Shown here one piece after another: positions 15,754 to 23,913 of a DNA stretch of 33,926 bases. A program made the position numbers and the translations under genes. Origin of the DNA: an uncultured Erysipelotrichaceae bacterium (GTDB lineage: Bacteria; Bacillota_I; Bacilli_A; Erysipelotrichales; Erysipelotrichaceae); assembly GCA_902778375.1 (NCBI GenBank), contig CACYXJ010000020.1, positions 1 through 33,926 of the forward strand, read 5' to 3'. Below the pieces are notes generated by a model, which was given only the letters and a program-made list of their open reading frames with translations, had not been told where the DNA came from and searched no databases. Position 1 is the first letter of the stretch, and every line of letters begins with the position of its first letter.

Positions 15754-16703
15754 CATACCAACAGTTTCAGCCGGTCCGGCAGCAGTTCCAGACGAATCTG
15801 ATCGGACTGCCATTCGATCTCGCCGTCGGTATGGATCCATACCGGCCGGTCAGTCGTAATTTCGGCATATTTTGCCCGGCGCAGATGGAAGCCGGGATAA
15901 TTCACATGTGCACCGCTGTAGGCTTTCGGAACGACCCGGAAGAAATCCATCCGGGTAATATGATCGCCAAAGCAGAAGTCGATAAAGTCATCGGAAGGAT
16001 CGGCAGCCGGGGCAAAACGGAATCCGCCGCCTTCATAAGCCGAATTCATTCCCACCGACAGCAGCAGGTCGGAGAATTCCAGCGTCTCGCAATCGTCGAG
16101 GACGATCCGGCATTTGATCCGGTCAGCGGAAAAGATCTGATGCACAGCCACATAAAGATAGATCAGCTTGCCGAGATGAATCTTGTTGAGAAACGGTTTG
16201 ACAGCCGAACGCTGAACCTCTTCGCAGACCGCGGCATCGAAGCCGAAGCCGCTGCTGATATTGAACAGACGGCTGTATTCCCCTTCCATCGGCTGCAGGT
16301 CCCGGTCATAGCAGGTATGCATCGTCATCTTGCCGACGCTGATCCGTCTTTTGACCTGGTTGTCCTGGAGCTGCCTGACCACAGTTTCCGGATCGGAAGG
16401 AATCGCAAGCGCCCGGGCCAGATCGTTGCCTGTTCCGCAGGGAATCAGCGCCAGTCTGACTTTCCGGATGTCGCGGATACCGTTGACTGTCTCGTTCATT
16501 GAACCATCTCCGCCGATGACCAGAAGGTCGACTTCACTGTCACCGGCTGTCAGTCCGCTGACGATTTCCTTGATGCCATGCTCCGGAGTAGAGAAATTCT
16601 CGTGCCAGGAGATATGATAGCGGTCCAGAAGTTCTTTTGTTTTGTTCCAGGTTCTGACTGTTCTGCCGCCGGCGCCGGCGGGATTGATAATCACTTCAAA
16701 CAT
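15753..16703 (-). CDS. Diacylglycerol/lipid kinase family protein (YegS/DagK-like)
   Basis: A 316-residue member of the diacylglycerol kinase catalytic family. It opens with VIINPAGAGG, followed by the nucleotide-binding GGDGSMNE and PCGTGNDLARAL, the core signatures of the fold. Members phosphorylate diacylglycerol (DgkB), undecaprenol-like or other lipids at the inner membrane face using ATP; the length and motifs do not separate these. I place the start at ATG 16703, where GAGGAAG lies just upstream. The open frame extends 49 codons further, inside the RNase Z gene, but without support. It overlaps the RNase Z stop by eight bases, so the pair is translated together. Confidence 0.9.
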   Translation of the reverse strand: MFEVIINPAGAGGRTVRTWNKTKELLDRYHISWHENFSTPEHGIKEIVSGLTAGDSEVDLLVIGGDGSMNETVNGIRDIRKVRLALIPCGTGNDLARALAIPSDPETVVRQLQDNQVKRRISVGKMTMHTCYDRDLQPMEGEYSRLFNISSGFGFDAAVCEEVQRSAVKPFLNKIHLGKLIYLYVAVHQIFSADRIKCRIVLDDCETLEFSDLLLSVGMNSAYEGGGFRFAPAADPSDDFIDFCFGDHITRMDFFRVVPKAYSGAHVNYPGFHLRRAKYAEITTDRPVWIHTDGEIEWQSDQIRLELLPDRLKLLV

Positions 16704-17619
16704 TGTCTTCCTCGCTTTCGAATGCCAGATCGATCCTCTGTCCGTCTTGGGAAATAAGGCAGCCGGGGAAGATCTTTGCAATTTCCTCCTGATACATTCC
16801 AGGATCTTTTTCCATCGGTGAATAGTGAGTGAACCAGAGGCGTTTCGCACCGGCTTCAGCAGCGATTGCCGCGCTTTCCTGCATCAGCATATGCCGGTTC
16901 TTTTTCGCTTTCTCAATGCATTCGGGATCGCCGTACATTCCTTCCGCAATCAGCAGGTCAGCATTGCGCGAGTGTTCAAGAATGGCATCTGTCGGTCTGG
17001 TGTCGGTCACATAGACCATTTTCAGACCTTTCCGTTCCTCTCCCAGTACCTGGTCAGGGGTATAGACGATGCCGTCCTGTTCTGCCGTTTCGCCTTTCTG
17101 CAAACGGCTCCAGAGCCGTACAGGCACATTGTTGCTGCGGGCTTTTTCGGCATCGAAACGGCGGTTGCGGTCAAGTTCGATCTTATAGGCATACGTCCGC
17201 ACACTGTGCCTGACAGCGAAAGCGGTGATTTTCAGATCACCGGCCTGGAAGGCTACTTCGTCTTCTGTCAGCTCGGCATAACGGATCTCGAAAGGCACAT
17301 ACCTGGCAATGGCAAACACACCGTCGAGGAACTCCTTGAGACCCTGCGGTCCGATGATCGTCACCGGTTCGGTGCGTTCGCTTTTGGCCATTGTCAGAAG
17401 CATGCCCGGCAGTCCGGCTGTATGATCGGCATGGAAGTGCGTCAAAAGGATCGTGCCGATCTGCTTGCACGAGAATCTCTGCTCATGGAGAGCGATCTGT
17501 GTACCTTCTCCGCAGTCGATCAGCACCGATTCGCCGCGGCAGCGGACATAGCATGATGTCAGCCAGCGCTGCGGCAGAGGTACTGTTCCGCCGGTTCCCA
17601 AAAGACATACTTCCAGCAT
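16696..17619 (-). CDS. rnz: Ribonuclease Z (tRNA 3'-processing endonuclease)
   Basis: A 307-residue metallo-beta-lactamase-fold nuclease that trims tRNA 3' trailers. The zinc-binding motif HFHADH lies at 61-66, with later ligands in VRHS, YVTDTRP and FTHYSP. LLGTGGTVPLPQR at the start and IDCGEGTQIAL match RNase Z. The length is normal (about 305-310). ATG 17619 is chosen over 17655: GAGAGGAAA stands upstream and the protein then starts with the family MLEVCLLGTGG. The window's tRNA-Arg already encodes CCA, so this enzyme would mainly process CCA-less tRNAs elsewhere. It is separated from the upstream pyrophosphatase by a terminator and may have its own promoter. Confidence 0.93.
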   Translation of the reverse strand: MLEVCLLGTGGTVPLPQRWLTSCYVRCRGESVLIDCGEGTQIALHEQRFSCKQIGTILLTHFHADHTAGLPGMLLTMAKSERTEPVTIIGPQGLKEFLDGVFAIARYVPFEIRYAELTEDEVAFQAGDLKITAFAVRHSVRTYAYKIELDRNRRFDAEKARSNNVPVRLWSRLQKGETAEQDGIVYTPDQVLGEERKGLKMVYVTDTRPTDAILEHSRNADLLIAEGMYGDPECIEKAKKNRHMLMQESAAIAAEAGAKRLWFTHYSPMEKDPGMYQEEIAKIFPGCLISQDGQRIDLAFESEEDNV

Positions 17620-17679
17620 GGATTTCCTCTCTTCTTCTGTACTATGGTACCACATCCCCTGACCTGACCGGAGAAAAAA

Positions 17680-17704
17680 AGGAACCTGTCAGACACAGGT
17701 TCCT
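17680..17704 (-). terminator. Terminator after the second pyrophosphatase gene
   Basis: Read leftward, AGGAACCTGT-GTCTG-ACAGGTTCCT is a perfect 10-bp stem followed by seven T residues. It closes the patatin-to-pyrophosphatase operon and separates it from rnz. Confidence 0.9.
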
Positions 17705-17712
17705 GATAAGCG

Positions 17713-19347
17713 TCAGATTTCCTTGATCAGCTGGGAAAGTTTCGGCATCATCTGCTGCTTGCGGGAGATGATATTCGGATCGAATCCGGAGTGATCATCG
17801 AATATCGTTTCGACGATATCCTTCATGACGTAGGACAGCGGTCCGTAGAAGACAAACTGCGAACCCTCGCCCATGACATCCGTGAACAGCATGACCAGCA
17901 GGTCAAGATTCTTCTGTGCCTGTTCCTGTTCCATGTTGGCACGGAATTCGGGCAGAAGTTTCTGAACGTCCTCGATATGGTTGTAGTTGGTCTGGCCGAT
18001 AGCAATCTTGTACTTGCCGATCTCGTAGTTCTTCAGGTCGCGGTTGAGGATCTCATGCGGTGTGGAATCCTTCAGGGCAACGGAAGCGCCGAGCATTTCC
18101 CTGGCATATGCGTCGATATCCGTGATTCCAGCTCTGGCAGCCAGCCATCTGACTGTTTCCCGGTCTTCGTCAGTCGTTGTCGCCGAACGGAAATTCAGTG
18201 TGTCGGAGAGAATCGCCGACATCATGATGCCGCTGATCTGGGCATCGGGAAGCAGTCCGTTTTCCTTGTAGAGCTTTGAAATGATCGTGCAGGTGCAGCC
18301 GCAGCGGTGGTTGCGGTATTCGATCGGCAGATCGGTCTGGATATTGCCGATATGATGATGGTCGACGATGGCGACGATCTGAGCCTTGTCGATATTGCCG
18401 ATTGACTGGTTGACAGCGCTGTGGTCGACAAGCGCGATCTTACGGCGGTTGTAGCTGCGGGTGTGATAGCGGGAAATCGCGCCGACGATATAGCCGTCGT
18501 CATCCAGTACCGGATAGCTTCTGACACGGGTATTCGCCATTTTGGAAGCCACGTCTTCGACATATTCGTTCTGGTTGAAGGACATGACATTTTTCGTCAT
18601 GACCTGGGAAACGCTGTAGCTTTCGGTGATGACCTTGGCGGTATGCATCGTGTCCTGCTCAGTCGTGATCAGACCGCAGCCGTGTTCTTTGGCAAGGGCA
18701 ACGACTTCATTGCTGACAGTCTGGCCGCAGGTAATGACCAGGCACCTGGCACCGATCTCAATCAGTTTTTTCTGCATCTCCTCGTCGGCGGAAAGAATCG
18801 AAATACCGCCGGCAAGGTCAAAGCGCGACAGTTCCCATTCCTGTACCGTGATGATATGCACGATACCGCTCTGTCTGAACTCATCGGGAGCGTACTTGAT
18901 CTCGCCGCCGATCGTGCGGGCGATCTTTTCCAGGCTTGCTGTCGACATCAGACGGTGAAGGCTGACATCGCTGTCGATCCTGGTACGGGAAAGGTCGCTG
19001 GTCGAACACAGTCCGCAGAGCTTTCCGCTTTCGTCGACAACAAACAGTGACTTGGTCCGCGAATGCAGCATGACATGCCAGGCATGGTGGACGGTCTCGT
19101 CCCTGCCGATGACAGTCGGCTGGTCGAGATCGATATCGCACAGCATTGCCCGGGCGTCGGTCATCAGGAGCGGGTTTTCCAGACCGAAGCGTTTCAGAAT
19201 GAATTTGGTTTCTTCATTCAAAGGTCCCTGACGGCAGGCAACTGCTGTCTGACCGGTCCGGTTGAGAAGATCGGTGTAGGCAATGGACGCACAGATGGCA
19301 TCGCTGTCGGGATGTCTGTGCCCCGTGACATAGATAATATTGTTCAT
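17713..19347 (-). CDS. Manganese-dependent inorganic pyrophosphatase with CBS-DRTGG insert (paralog 2)
   Basis: A second family II pyrophosphatase of 544 residues with the same architecture as the one at 2647-4266. Metal ligands are present: H10, D14 and D16 in GHRHPDSD, D308 in LVDHS, H330/H331 in VDHHH and D382 in ILSDT; SRKQQ closes the DHHA2 half. The CBS and DRTGG modules lie between about 75 and 300. Compared with paralog 1 it has NP changed to HP in the first motif, KSPT changed to RSAT after D382, and SRKK changed to SRKQ. It is therefore likely active but may differ in rate or nucleotide response. AGAGGT lies before the ATG. Last gene of a five-gene leftward operon. Confidence 0.92.
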   Translation of the reverse strand: MNNIIYVTGHRHPDSDAICASIAYTDLLNRTGQTAVACRQGPLNEETKFILKRFGLENPLLMTDARAMLCDIDLDQPTVIGRDETVHHAWHVMLHSRTKSLFVVDESGKLCGLCSTSDLSRTRIDSDVSLHRLMSTASLEKIARTIGGEIKYAPDEFRQSGIVHIITVQEWELSRFDLAGGISILSADEEMQKKLIEIGARCLVITCGQTVSNEVVALAKEHGCGLITTEQDTMHTAKVITESYSVSQVMTKNVMSFNQNEYVEDVASKMANTRVRSYPVLDDDGYIVGAISRYHTRSYNRRKIALVDHSAVNQSIGNIDKAQIVAIVDHHHIGNIQTDLPIEYRNHRCGCTCTIISKLYKENGLLPDAQISGIMMSAILSDTLNFRSATTTDEDRETVRWLAARAGITDIDAYAREMLGASVALKDSTPHEILNRDLKNYEIGKYKIAIGQTNYNHIEDVQKLLPEFRANMEQEQAQKNLDLLVMLFTDVMGEGSQFVFYGPLSYVMKDIVETIFDDHSGFDPNIISRKQQMMPKLSQLIKEI

Positions 19348-19362
19348 ATCCGTACCTCTAGA

Positions 19363-19836
19363 TTATTGAATATAGGAAAACACATTGTAATGTGCTTCAT
19401 GTTCTGTGCTTTTATCTTCCCGGCCGATCAGAATCGCACCGGTGCAGCCATAGCCGGCAGGCACTCCGCAGGCACCGGCCAGTTCGCCGAAACCGGGATC
19501 CTGAAAGACCCTGACCGCAAACTGCGCGTACTGTGGCTGATAATTCTGCCGCTCTGCTTCCGCAGCCATGGCATGCAGGGAAAACAATGATCCGGCTCTG
19601 GCAGTCGGAATGCGGGGATCGGCAAAAGCCACAATCAGCAGCGGAGCGTTTCTTCCCGCTCCTTCCTCATCCGCCAGCAGTTCCAGTTCCCTGATCATAT
19701 CGGGACGCATGACAAAGACGAAAAAAGAATCCTGTCCGGACGCAAAGCCGCCAGTATGCACAGCTGCTTCCTCAAGATCATGGATCAGTCTGCCGTCCGG
19801 TTTTACATCTTTATATGAAAGGATTTCTTTTCTCAT
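19363..19836 (-). CDS. Divergent nitroreductase-like protein
   Basis: A 157-residue protein with the outline of a nitroreductase. SYKDVKPDGRLIHDLEEAA resembles the family start (S-Y-R-x-F-K-P-D), then FASGQDSFFVFVM, NAPLLIVAFADP (the mid-strand after which FMN-binding helices follow), and GACGVPAGYGCTGAILIGR near the end. The first FMN-phosphate Arg of the usual R-S-x-R pattern is not evident and the protein is shorter than typical (about 170-200), so flavin binding is uncertain. Its ribosome site is GAGG a few bases upstream. It lies seven bases after map and fifteen before the pyrophosphatase, inside one operon. Its function is unknown. The family assignment is by pattern only. Confidence 0.7.
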   Translation of the reverse strand: MRKEILSYKDVKPDGRLIHDLEEAAVHTGGFASGQDSFFVFVMRPDMIRELELLADEEGAGRNAPLLIVAFADPRIPTARAGSLFSLHAMAAEAERQNYQPQYAQFAVRVFQDPGFGELAGACGVPAGYGCTGAILIGREDKSTEHEAHYNVFSYIQ

Positions 19837-19843
19837 TTCTGCC

Positions 19844-20695
19844 TCAGTATGTCAGTATTTCGTTTCCTGTTTCGGTAATCAGAATCGTATGTTCCCACTG
19901 GGCGCTGTCCTTGCCGTCAGCGGTATAGATCGTCCAGTCATTATAAGGGTCGATCACGACACCCGCCTTGCCGGCGTTGATCATCGGTTCGATGGTGATG
20001 ACCATGCCCGGCACTAGAACCATTCCGGTTCCCTTCTTGCCGATATGGGATACAAAAGGATCTTCATGGAATTCCAGTCCGACGCCGTGTCCTCCCAGTT
20101 CGCGGACAACGCTGTAGCCGAGCGAACGGGCGTATTTGGAAATGGCATAGCCGATATCGCCGATCGTTGCCCACGGCTGGGCAGCCGCGATGCCGATTTC
20201 AAGACACTTCCTGGTCTCTTCCACCAGTTTTTTTCTTGCCGGCGATACATTGCCGATCATGAACATACGGCTGGCATCGGCATAATATCCATCGAGGATC
20301 GTCGTGCAGTCGACATTGATGATATCGCCGTCATGGAGCTTCTTGAGCCGGGAAGGAATGCCGTGGCAGACTTCCTCGTTCACGGAAGTGCAGACGCTCT
20401 TGGGATATCCTTCATAGTTCAGCGGCGCGCAGATGGCACCGTGTGCCTTTGTGTATTCAGCGACGATATTGTCGATATCCTGAGTGGACATACCGGCATG
20501 GATCTTTCCGGCGACTTCGTCCAGGACACCGGTATTGATCACACCGGCACGGCGGATTCCCTCGATCTGGGAAGGCCTTTTGATATATTCTTCATCCGGC
20601 AGGATCATCCGGCGTTTCCGGCATTCCGCCATGCGTTCCAATATATGTGAAGGGATCGGTTCATCCCGGTCAATCTGTTTCCATCGTTCGTCCAT
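19844..20695 (-). CDS. map: Methionine aminopeptidase, type I
   Basis: A 283-residue type I methionine aminopeptidase, which removes the initiator Met from nascent proteins. The five metal ligands are in place: Asp in INVDCTT, Asp in YADASRMF, His in LGGHGVG, Glu in ITIEPM and Glu in QWEHT. The substrate His is in CHGIPS. An N-terminal extension of about 35 residues (MDERWKQIDRDEPIP...) precedes the catalytic core; it has no zinc-binding Cys pattern, unlike the SEC-C-type extension in some Firmicutes. AGGAAC precedes the ATG. Flanked by dut and the nitroreductase-like gene with 14 and 7 base gaps. Confidence 0.95.
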   Translation of the reverse strand: MDERWKQIDRDEPIPSHILERMAECRKRRMILPDEEYIKRPSQIEGIRRAGVINTGVLDEVAGKIHAGMSTQDIDNIVAEYTKAHGAICAPLNYEGYPKSVCTSVNEEVCHGIPSRLKKLHDGDIINVDCTTILDGYYADASRMFMIGNVSPARKKLVEETRKCLEIGIAAAQPWATIGDIGYAISKYARSLGYSVVRELGGHGVGLEFHEDPFVSHIGKKGTGMVLVPGMVITIEPMINAGKAGVVIDPYNDWTIYTADGKDSAQWEHTILITETGNEILTY

Positions 20696-20709
20696 TTTGT
20701 TCCTGCTTT

Positions 20710-21228
20710 CTATTGCTGTTTGTCAGTGCTGCCGAAACCGCCCGTTCTTTCCGTGCTGACATGATCGTCTTCGGTGATGCCGAACGGCAGGAAAAGTCCC
20801 TGCACCATGCCGTCGCCGGCTTTGATTTCGACTGTTTTTCCTTCCCGCGAATCATTGATCATCTTGCACATGATGTGCCCTTCGTTATCGGCATGATAAT
20901 AGTCGCTGTCGATGATGCCGGCGGTATTGTCCAGCTGGAAGCGGTATTTGAAACCGAGCGAACTGCGCGGAAAAAGAATCAGGACATATCCTGAATCTAT
21001 TTTAGCACGAATACCGGTCGGAATTAGTTTTTCCTTACCGGCGGGAACGGAAAGCGCACAGGGAGCGCGGAAATCATAACCGGCCGATCCGGCTGTCGCT
21101 CTCTTCGGCAGAGAGATCGCGTCATAGATTGCTCTGACTTCCTCTTCACCGGCTGTTTCGCTGAATTTCTTCCAGTCCTTTCTGAACTGTTCAAAACTGA
21201 CTTTTTCAAAAACGGCAATCCGCTCCAT
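20710..21228 (-). CDS. dut: dUTP diphosphatase
   Basis: A 172-residue trimeric-type dUTPase that converts dUTP to dUMP and pyrophosphate, keeping uracil out of DNA and feeding thymidylate synthesis. The five family motifs are visible in order: AGYDFRAP, PRSSLGFK, GIIDSDYYH, GDGMVQGLFLP and RTGGFGSTD. An N-terminal extension of about 45 residues precedes motif 1. The start is set at ATG 21228, with AGGAGG seven bases upstream inside the patatin gene end; a GTG at 21234 that overlaps the patatin stop is less likely. Its pyrophosphate product is a substrate for the pyrophosphatase encoded last in the same operon. Confidence 0.94.
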   Translation of the reverse strand: MERIAVFEKVSFEQFRKDWKKFSETAGEEEVRAIYDAISLPKRATAGSAGYDFRAPCALSVPAGKEKLIPTGIRAKIDSGYVLILFPRSSLGFKYRFQLDNTAGIIDSDYYHADNEGHIMCKMINDSREGKTVEIKAGDGMVQGLFLPFGITEDDHVSTERTGGFGSTDKQQ

Positions 21229-21230
21229 GC

Positions 21231-22520
21231 TCACTCCTCCTCGAGTTCCTTCATCATATATGTGACAAGCTGGGCCAGGGCATATTCGTACGGTGCGACG
21301 GTGAGAATCACATTCTCGCCGGCAACTGTGTGTTCGGGATAGAAGCTGAAGTGCACCAGCCTGCTGATCAGTTCCTTGCTGCCGAGAGCGCCAAGGGACG
21401 CGGCAACATCGATCACGTTCAGCATCGAACTGAAATAACTGTCATCCAGTGCCGGAGCAAATTCGGCAAGGATCCGGTTTCTCGCCTCCCGGTATGTGTA
21501 GACTTTCGTATCCGGCAGACCGCAGATTTCCATCAGGGAATCAAGCATTCCGTAAAGATACTGACGGGGATGGAGATGGTCTGTATGCAACTGGTTCTTC
21601 AGCCGGTCGCTGACCATCATATCCGAATACAGCTGGCCGCTGATGCCGTTGGCAAGCTTGATCCTCGTCTCCAGCAGCATGATCCCGCGGTACCATTCAT
21701 CAAAATACGGAGGACGGTGGAACGGCTCGAACGTATACTGTTCGCCATAGAGGATGCCGAATGTTTTCATCGTGTCAAGATATCCCCACCGGCGGGCGGA
21801 TTCCATCCGGCTGCGGTCGAATTCAAGGAAACTGAACAGTTCCTTGTGGGGATGAATGTAAACAATGTTCTCGCGGCCGACATAATTGATATGGGTCGGA
21901 ATCGGCTGCAGGTCAATCGCGATCACCTGCTCCGCGCCGAGTCTCAGGGCAAAGTCGACCGGAAAGTTGTCATAATAGCCACCGTCGACGTAATCGGTAC
22001 CGTCGATATTCATCATCGGGAAGGCGGGATATGCGGAAGCACTGGCAATCAGCCATTCCAGTCCGTGATCCTTCATCATGTCCTTGGTGACATAGATGCC
22101 GTCATGTCCCTTCGCAGTTGCGACAATACAGCCGAAATCGACATCGGAAGCGAAGAATCTCTCCGGTACGTAGTAACTAGCCATGTTTTCCTTGAACGGA
22201 CTGATATCGACACCGCGTTCCTTGATCCACGACATGAAAGAAGGAATGAACAATTCCCTTTCTTTTATAAAACTGGCAATATTCATATCGTCGGGATTCG
22301 GCACGAAGCCGTTGACGATCTGATCTGCCTGCAAGTGTTCATACATGTCGACCATGCGGTCAAAATCACCCTGCACCAGCATCGCCGCGTTCAGTGCCCC
22401 GACTGAAGTTCCGGTGATGATGCTCCAGTCATCTTCACCGATTTCCTTCAGGGCTTCGATCGCGCCAACCTGGTAAATGCCGCGGGTGCCGCCGCCGGCC
22501 AGTACCAAAGCTTTTTTCAT
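21231..22520 (-). CDS. Patatin-like phospholipase
   Basis: A 429-residue patatin-fold lipid acyl hydrolase. The oxyanion-hole GGGTRG (9-14), nucleophile elbow GTSVG (Ser39) and catalytic Asp in VDGGYYDNFP give the Ser-Asp dyad. No signal peptide is visible, so it is probably cytoplasmic and acts on membrane phospholipids or lysophospholipids. The C-terminal part (after about 250) is longer than the minimal patatin core and unassigned. AGGTGAG lies directly upstream of the ATG, with TATAAT about 25 bases before the start. First gene of a five-gene leftward operon and divergent from ddl. Confidence 0.92.
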   Translation of the reverse strand: MKKALVLAGGGTRGIYQVGAIEALKEIGEDDWSIITGTSVGALNAAMLVQGDFDRMVDMYEHLQADQIVNGFVPNPDDMNIASFIKERELFIPSFMSWIKERGVDISPFKENMASYYVPERFFASDVDFGCIVATAKGHDGIYVTKDMMKDHGLEWLIASASAYPAFPMMNIDGTDYVDGGYYDNFPVDFALRLGAEQVIAIDLQPIPTHINYVGRENIVYIHPHKELFSFLEFDRSRMESARRWGYLDTMKTFGILYGEQYTFEPFHRPPYFDEWYRGIMLLETRIKLANGISGQLYSDMMVSDRLKNQLHTDHLHPRQYLYGMLDSLMEICGLPDTKVYTYREARNRILAEFAPALDDSYFSSMLNVIDVAASLGALGSKELISRLVHFSFYPEHTVAGENVILTVAPYEYALAQLVTYMMKELEEE

Positions 22521-22543
22521 AATCTCACCTGATATATTGTACT

Positions 22544-22549
22544 ATTATA
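22544..22549 (-). promoter_or_regulatory. -10 element of the patatin-dut-map operon
   Basis: A perfect TATAAT read leftward, placed so that a start site about seven bases on leaves a short leader of roughly 17 bases including AGGTGAG. A matching -35 is not clear (TTGCTT at 15-base spacing is the best candidate). Confidence 0.5.
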
Positions 22550-22627
22550 TACATTTTCCGTAAAAAGCAAGATGTATCGGCAAACCTCCGCAGCCATTCT
22601 CCTGTGTTCATTCGCCGGCATTTAAGA

Positions 22628-22633
22628 TATAAT
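22628..22633 (+). promoter_or_regulatory. -10 element of ddl
   Basis: A perfect TATAAT 27 bases before the ddl ATG. The upstream -35 candidate TGTTCA is weak (3/6). The leader contains GGAGG at 22649-22653. Confidence 0.5.
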
Positions 22634-22659
22634 ATATCGGTACTTTACGGAGGTTGCAG

Positions 22660-23871
22660 ATGAAACTCAACACAGCAGTCTTCTTCGGCGGCGAGTCGGT
22701 GGAACATGAAGTCTCGATCATTTCCGCCCATCAGGCCATCGAAGCTCTCGACAAGGAGAAATATAACGTGATTCCGGTATATGTGGCAAAAGACCGCCGG
22801 ATGTATACTTCGGAAGCAATGACAGATATCAGCTTCTTTACCGGACGCAAACTGGACGACGCCATTGCCGAAGCGACCCAGATCGACATCGTCAGGGAAA
22901 ACAGCAAGGTCGTGATCAAGCCGGTACAGACAAAACTGTTCGGTCCGAAAGACCTCGGCACGATCGATATCGCGATCCCGGTCATGCACGGCACCAACGG
23001 CGAGGACGGCACGATCCAGGGCTTTCTGGAAATGCTGAAAGTCCCCTACGCCGGCTGTGATCTTTACGGCGCGGCTGTCGGCCAGGATAAGGTCCTGCAG
23101 AAGAATATCCTGAACGACAACGGTCTTCCCATCACAAACTGGTTCTGGGTCTACGGCTATGAAATGGATGACAGCCAGGAAGAAATCCTGAAGCGGGTTC
23201 ACAAGCTGATCTATCCGGTCATCCTCAAGCCTGCCCGTACCGGTTCTTCCGTCGGCATTTCCATTGCCCATAATGACGAGGAATATCTGGCATGCTTTGA
23301 AGAAGCCCGCCAGTATGATGAAAAAGTCATTACCGAAAAGGTTGTCAAGCCGATGCGTGAGATCAACTGTTCCGTTCTCGGTGATGCCTACAATGCCGAA
23401 CCATCCGTTCTTGAGGAAGTTGCCAGCGTTTCCCATGACGAGCTGCTCTCCTTCAAGGATAAATATCAGGGCGGCGGCAAAGGTGCCAAGGGTGCCAAAT
23501 CATCCGGTGCCTCAAAAGGAATGGCAAGCACTTCCCGCATCGTTCCCGCCCCGCTCAGCGAAGCGGAAACGGAACAGATCCAGAATCTGGCTCTGAAGGC
23601 CTTCCGGGTTCTCGGCATTTCCGGCGTCTGCCGCATCGACTTCCTGATGGATGCCGAAACCAAGAAAGTCTATATCAACGAAGTCAATACCATCCCCGGA
23701 TCGCTGGCGTTCTACCTCTGGACGGAAAAAGGCGTCAGCTTCACACAGCTGATGGACCGTCTGGTCGAACAGGCAAGAAACAGAGAAAGAAGAAGATCGA
23801 AAATGACCTTCTCCTATGACACCGACCTGCTGCTGAACTATCAGGCTTCCGGAACCGGTGCCAAAAAGTAA
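22660..23871 (+). CDS. ddl: D-alanine--D-alanine ligase
   Basis: A 403-residue ATP-grasp enzyme that joins two D-Ala for peptidoglycan precursors in the cytoplasm. FFGGESVEHEVS at the start, PVMHGTNGEDGTIQG, KPARTGSSVGIS and the C-terminal INEVNTIPGS are the Ddl signatures. ATG 22660 is used, with GGAGG six bases upstream; a TTG two codons earlier is also in frame. A Gly/Lys/Ala/Ser-rich loop follows the KYQ of the active-site omega-loop region (about 268-290), richer in Gly-Ala-Lys units than usual. A close KGMAS match is known in clostridial Ddl enzymes, so the loop looks like an extended version. Monocistronic, ended by a hairpin shared with buk. Confidence 0.95.
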   Translation: MKLNTAVFFGGESVEHEVSIISAHQAIEALDKEKYNVIPVYVAKDRRMYTSEAMTDISFFTGRKLDDAIAEATQIDIVRENSKVVIKPVQTKLFGPKDLGTIDIAIPVMHGTNGEDGTIQGFLEMLKVPYAGCDLYGAAVGQDKVLQKNILNDNGLPITNWFWVYGYEMDDSQEEILKRVHKLIYPVILKPARTGSSVGISIAHNDEEYLACFEEARQYDEKVITEKVVKPMREINCSVLGDAYNAEPSVLEEVASVSHDELLSFKDKYQGGGKGAKGAKSSGASKGMASTSRIVPAPLSEAETEQIQNLALKAFRVLGISGVCRIDFLMDAETKKVYINEVNTIPGSLAFYLWTEKGVSFTQLMDRLVEQARNRERRRSKMTFSYDTDLLLNYQASGTGAKK

Positions 23872-23877
23872 AGATCA

Positions 23878-23911
23878 AAAAAGGATCCTGTATATCACAG
23901 CGATCCTTTTT
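23878..23911. terminator. Bidirectional terminator between ddl and buk
   Basis: AAAAAGGATC pairs with GATCCTTTTT, and the stem continues as CTGT/ACAG after one bulge. A and T runs at both sides fit the convergent genes. Confidence 0.85.
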
Positions 23912-23913
23912 CA

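Noticed and set aside
23520..23590. A foreign insertion in ddl (Gly/Lys/Ala/Ser loop)
   Set aside because: Clostridial-type Ddl proteins often carry a similar KGMAS-containing loop, so it looks like length variation rather than an insertion.
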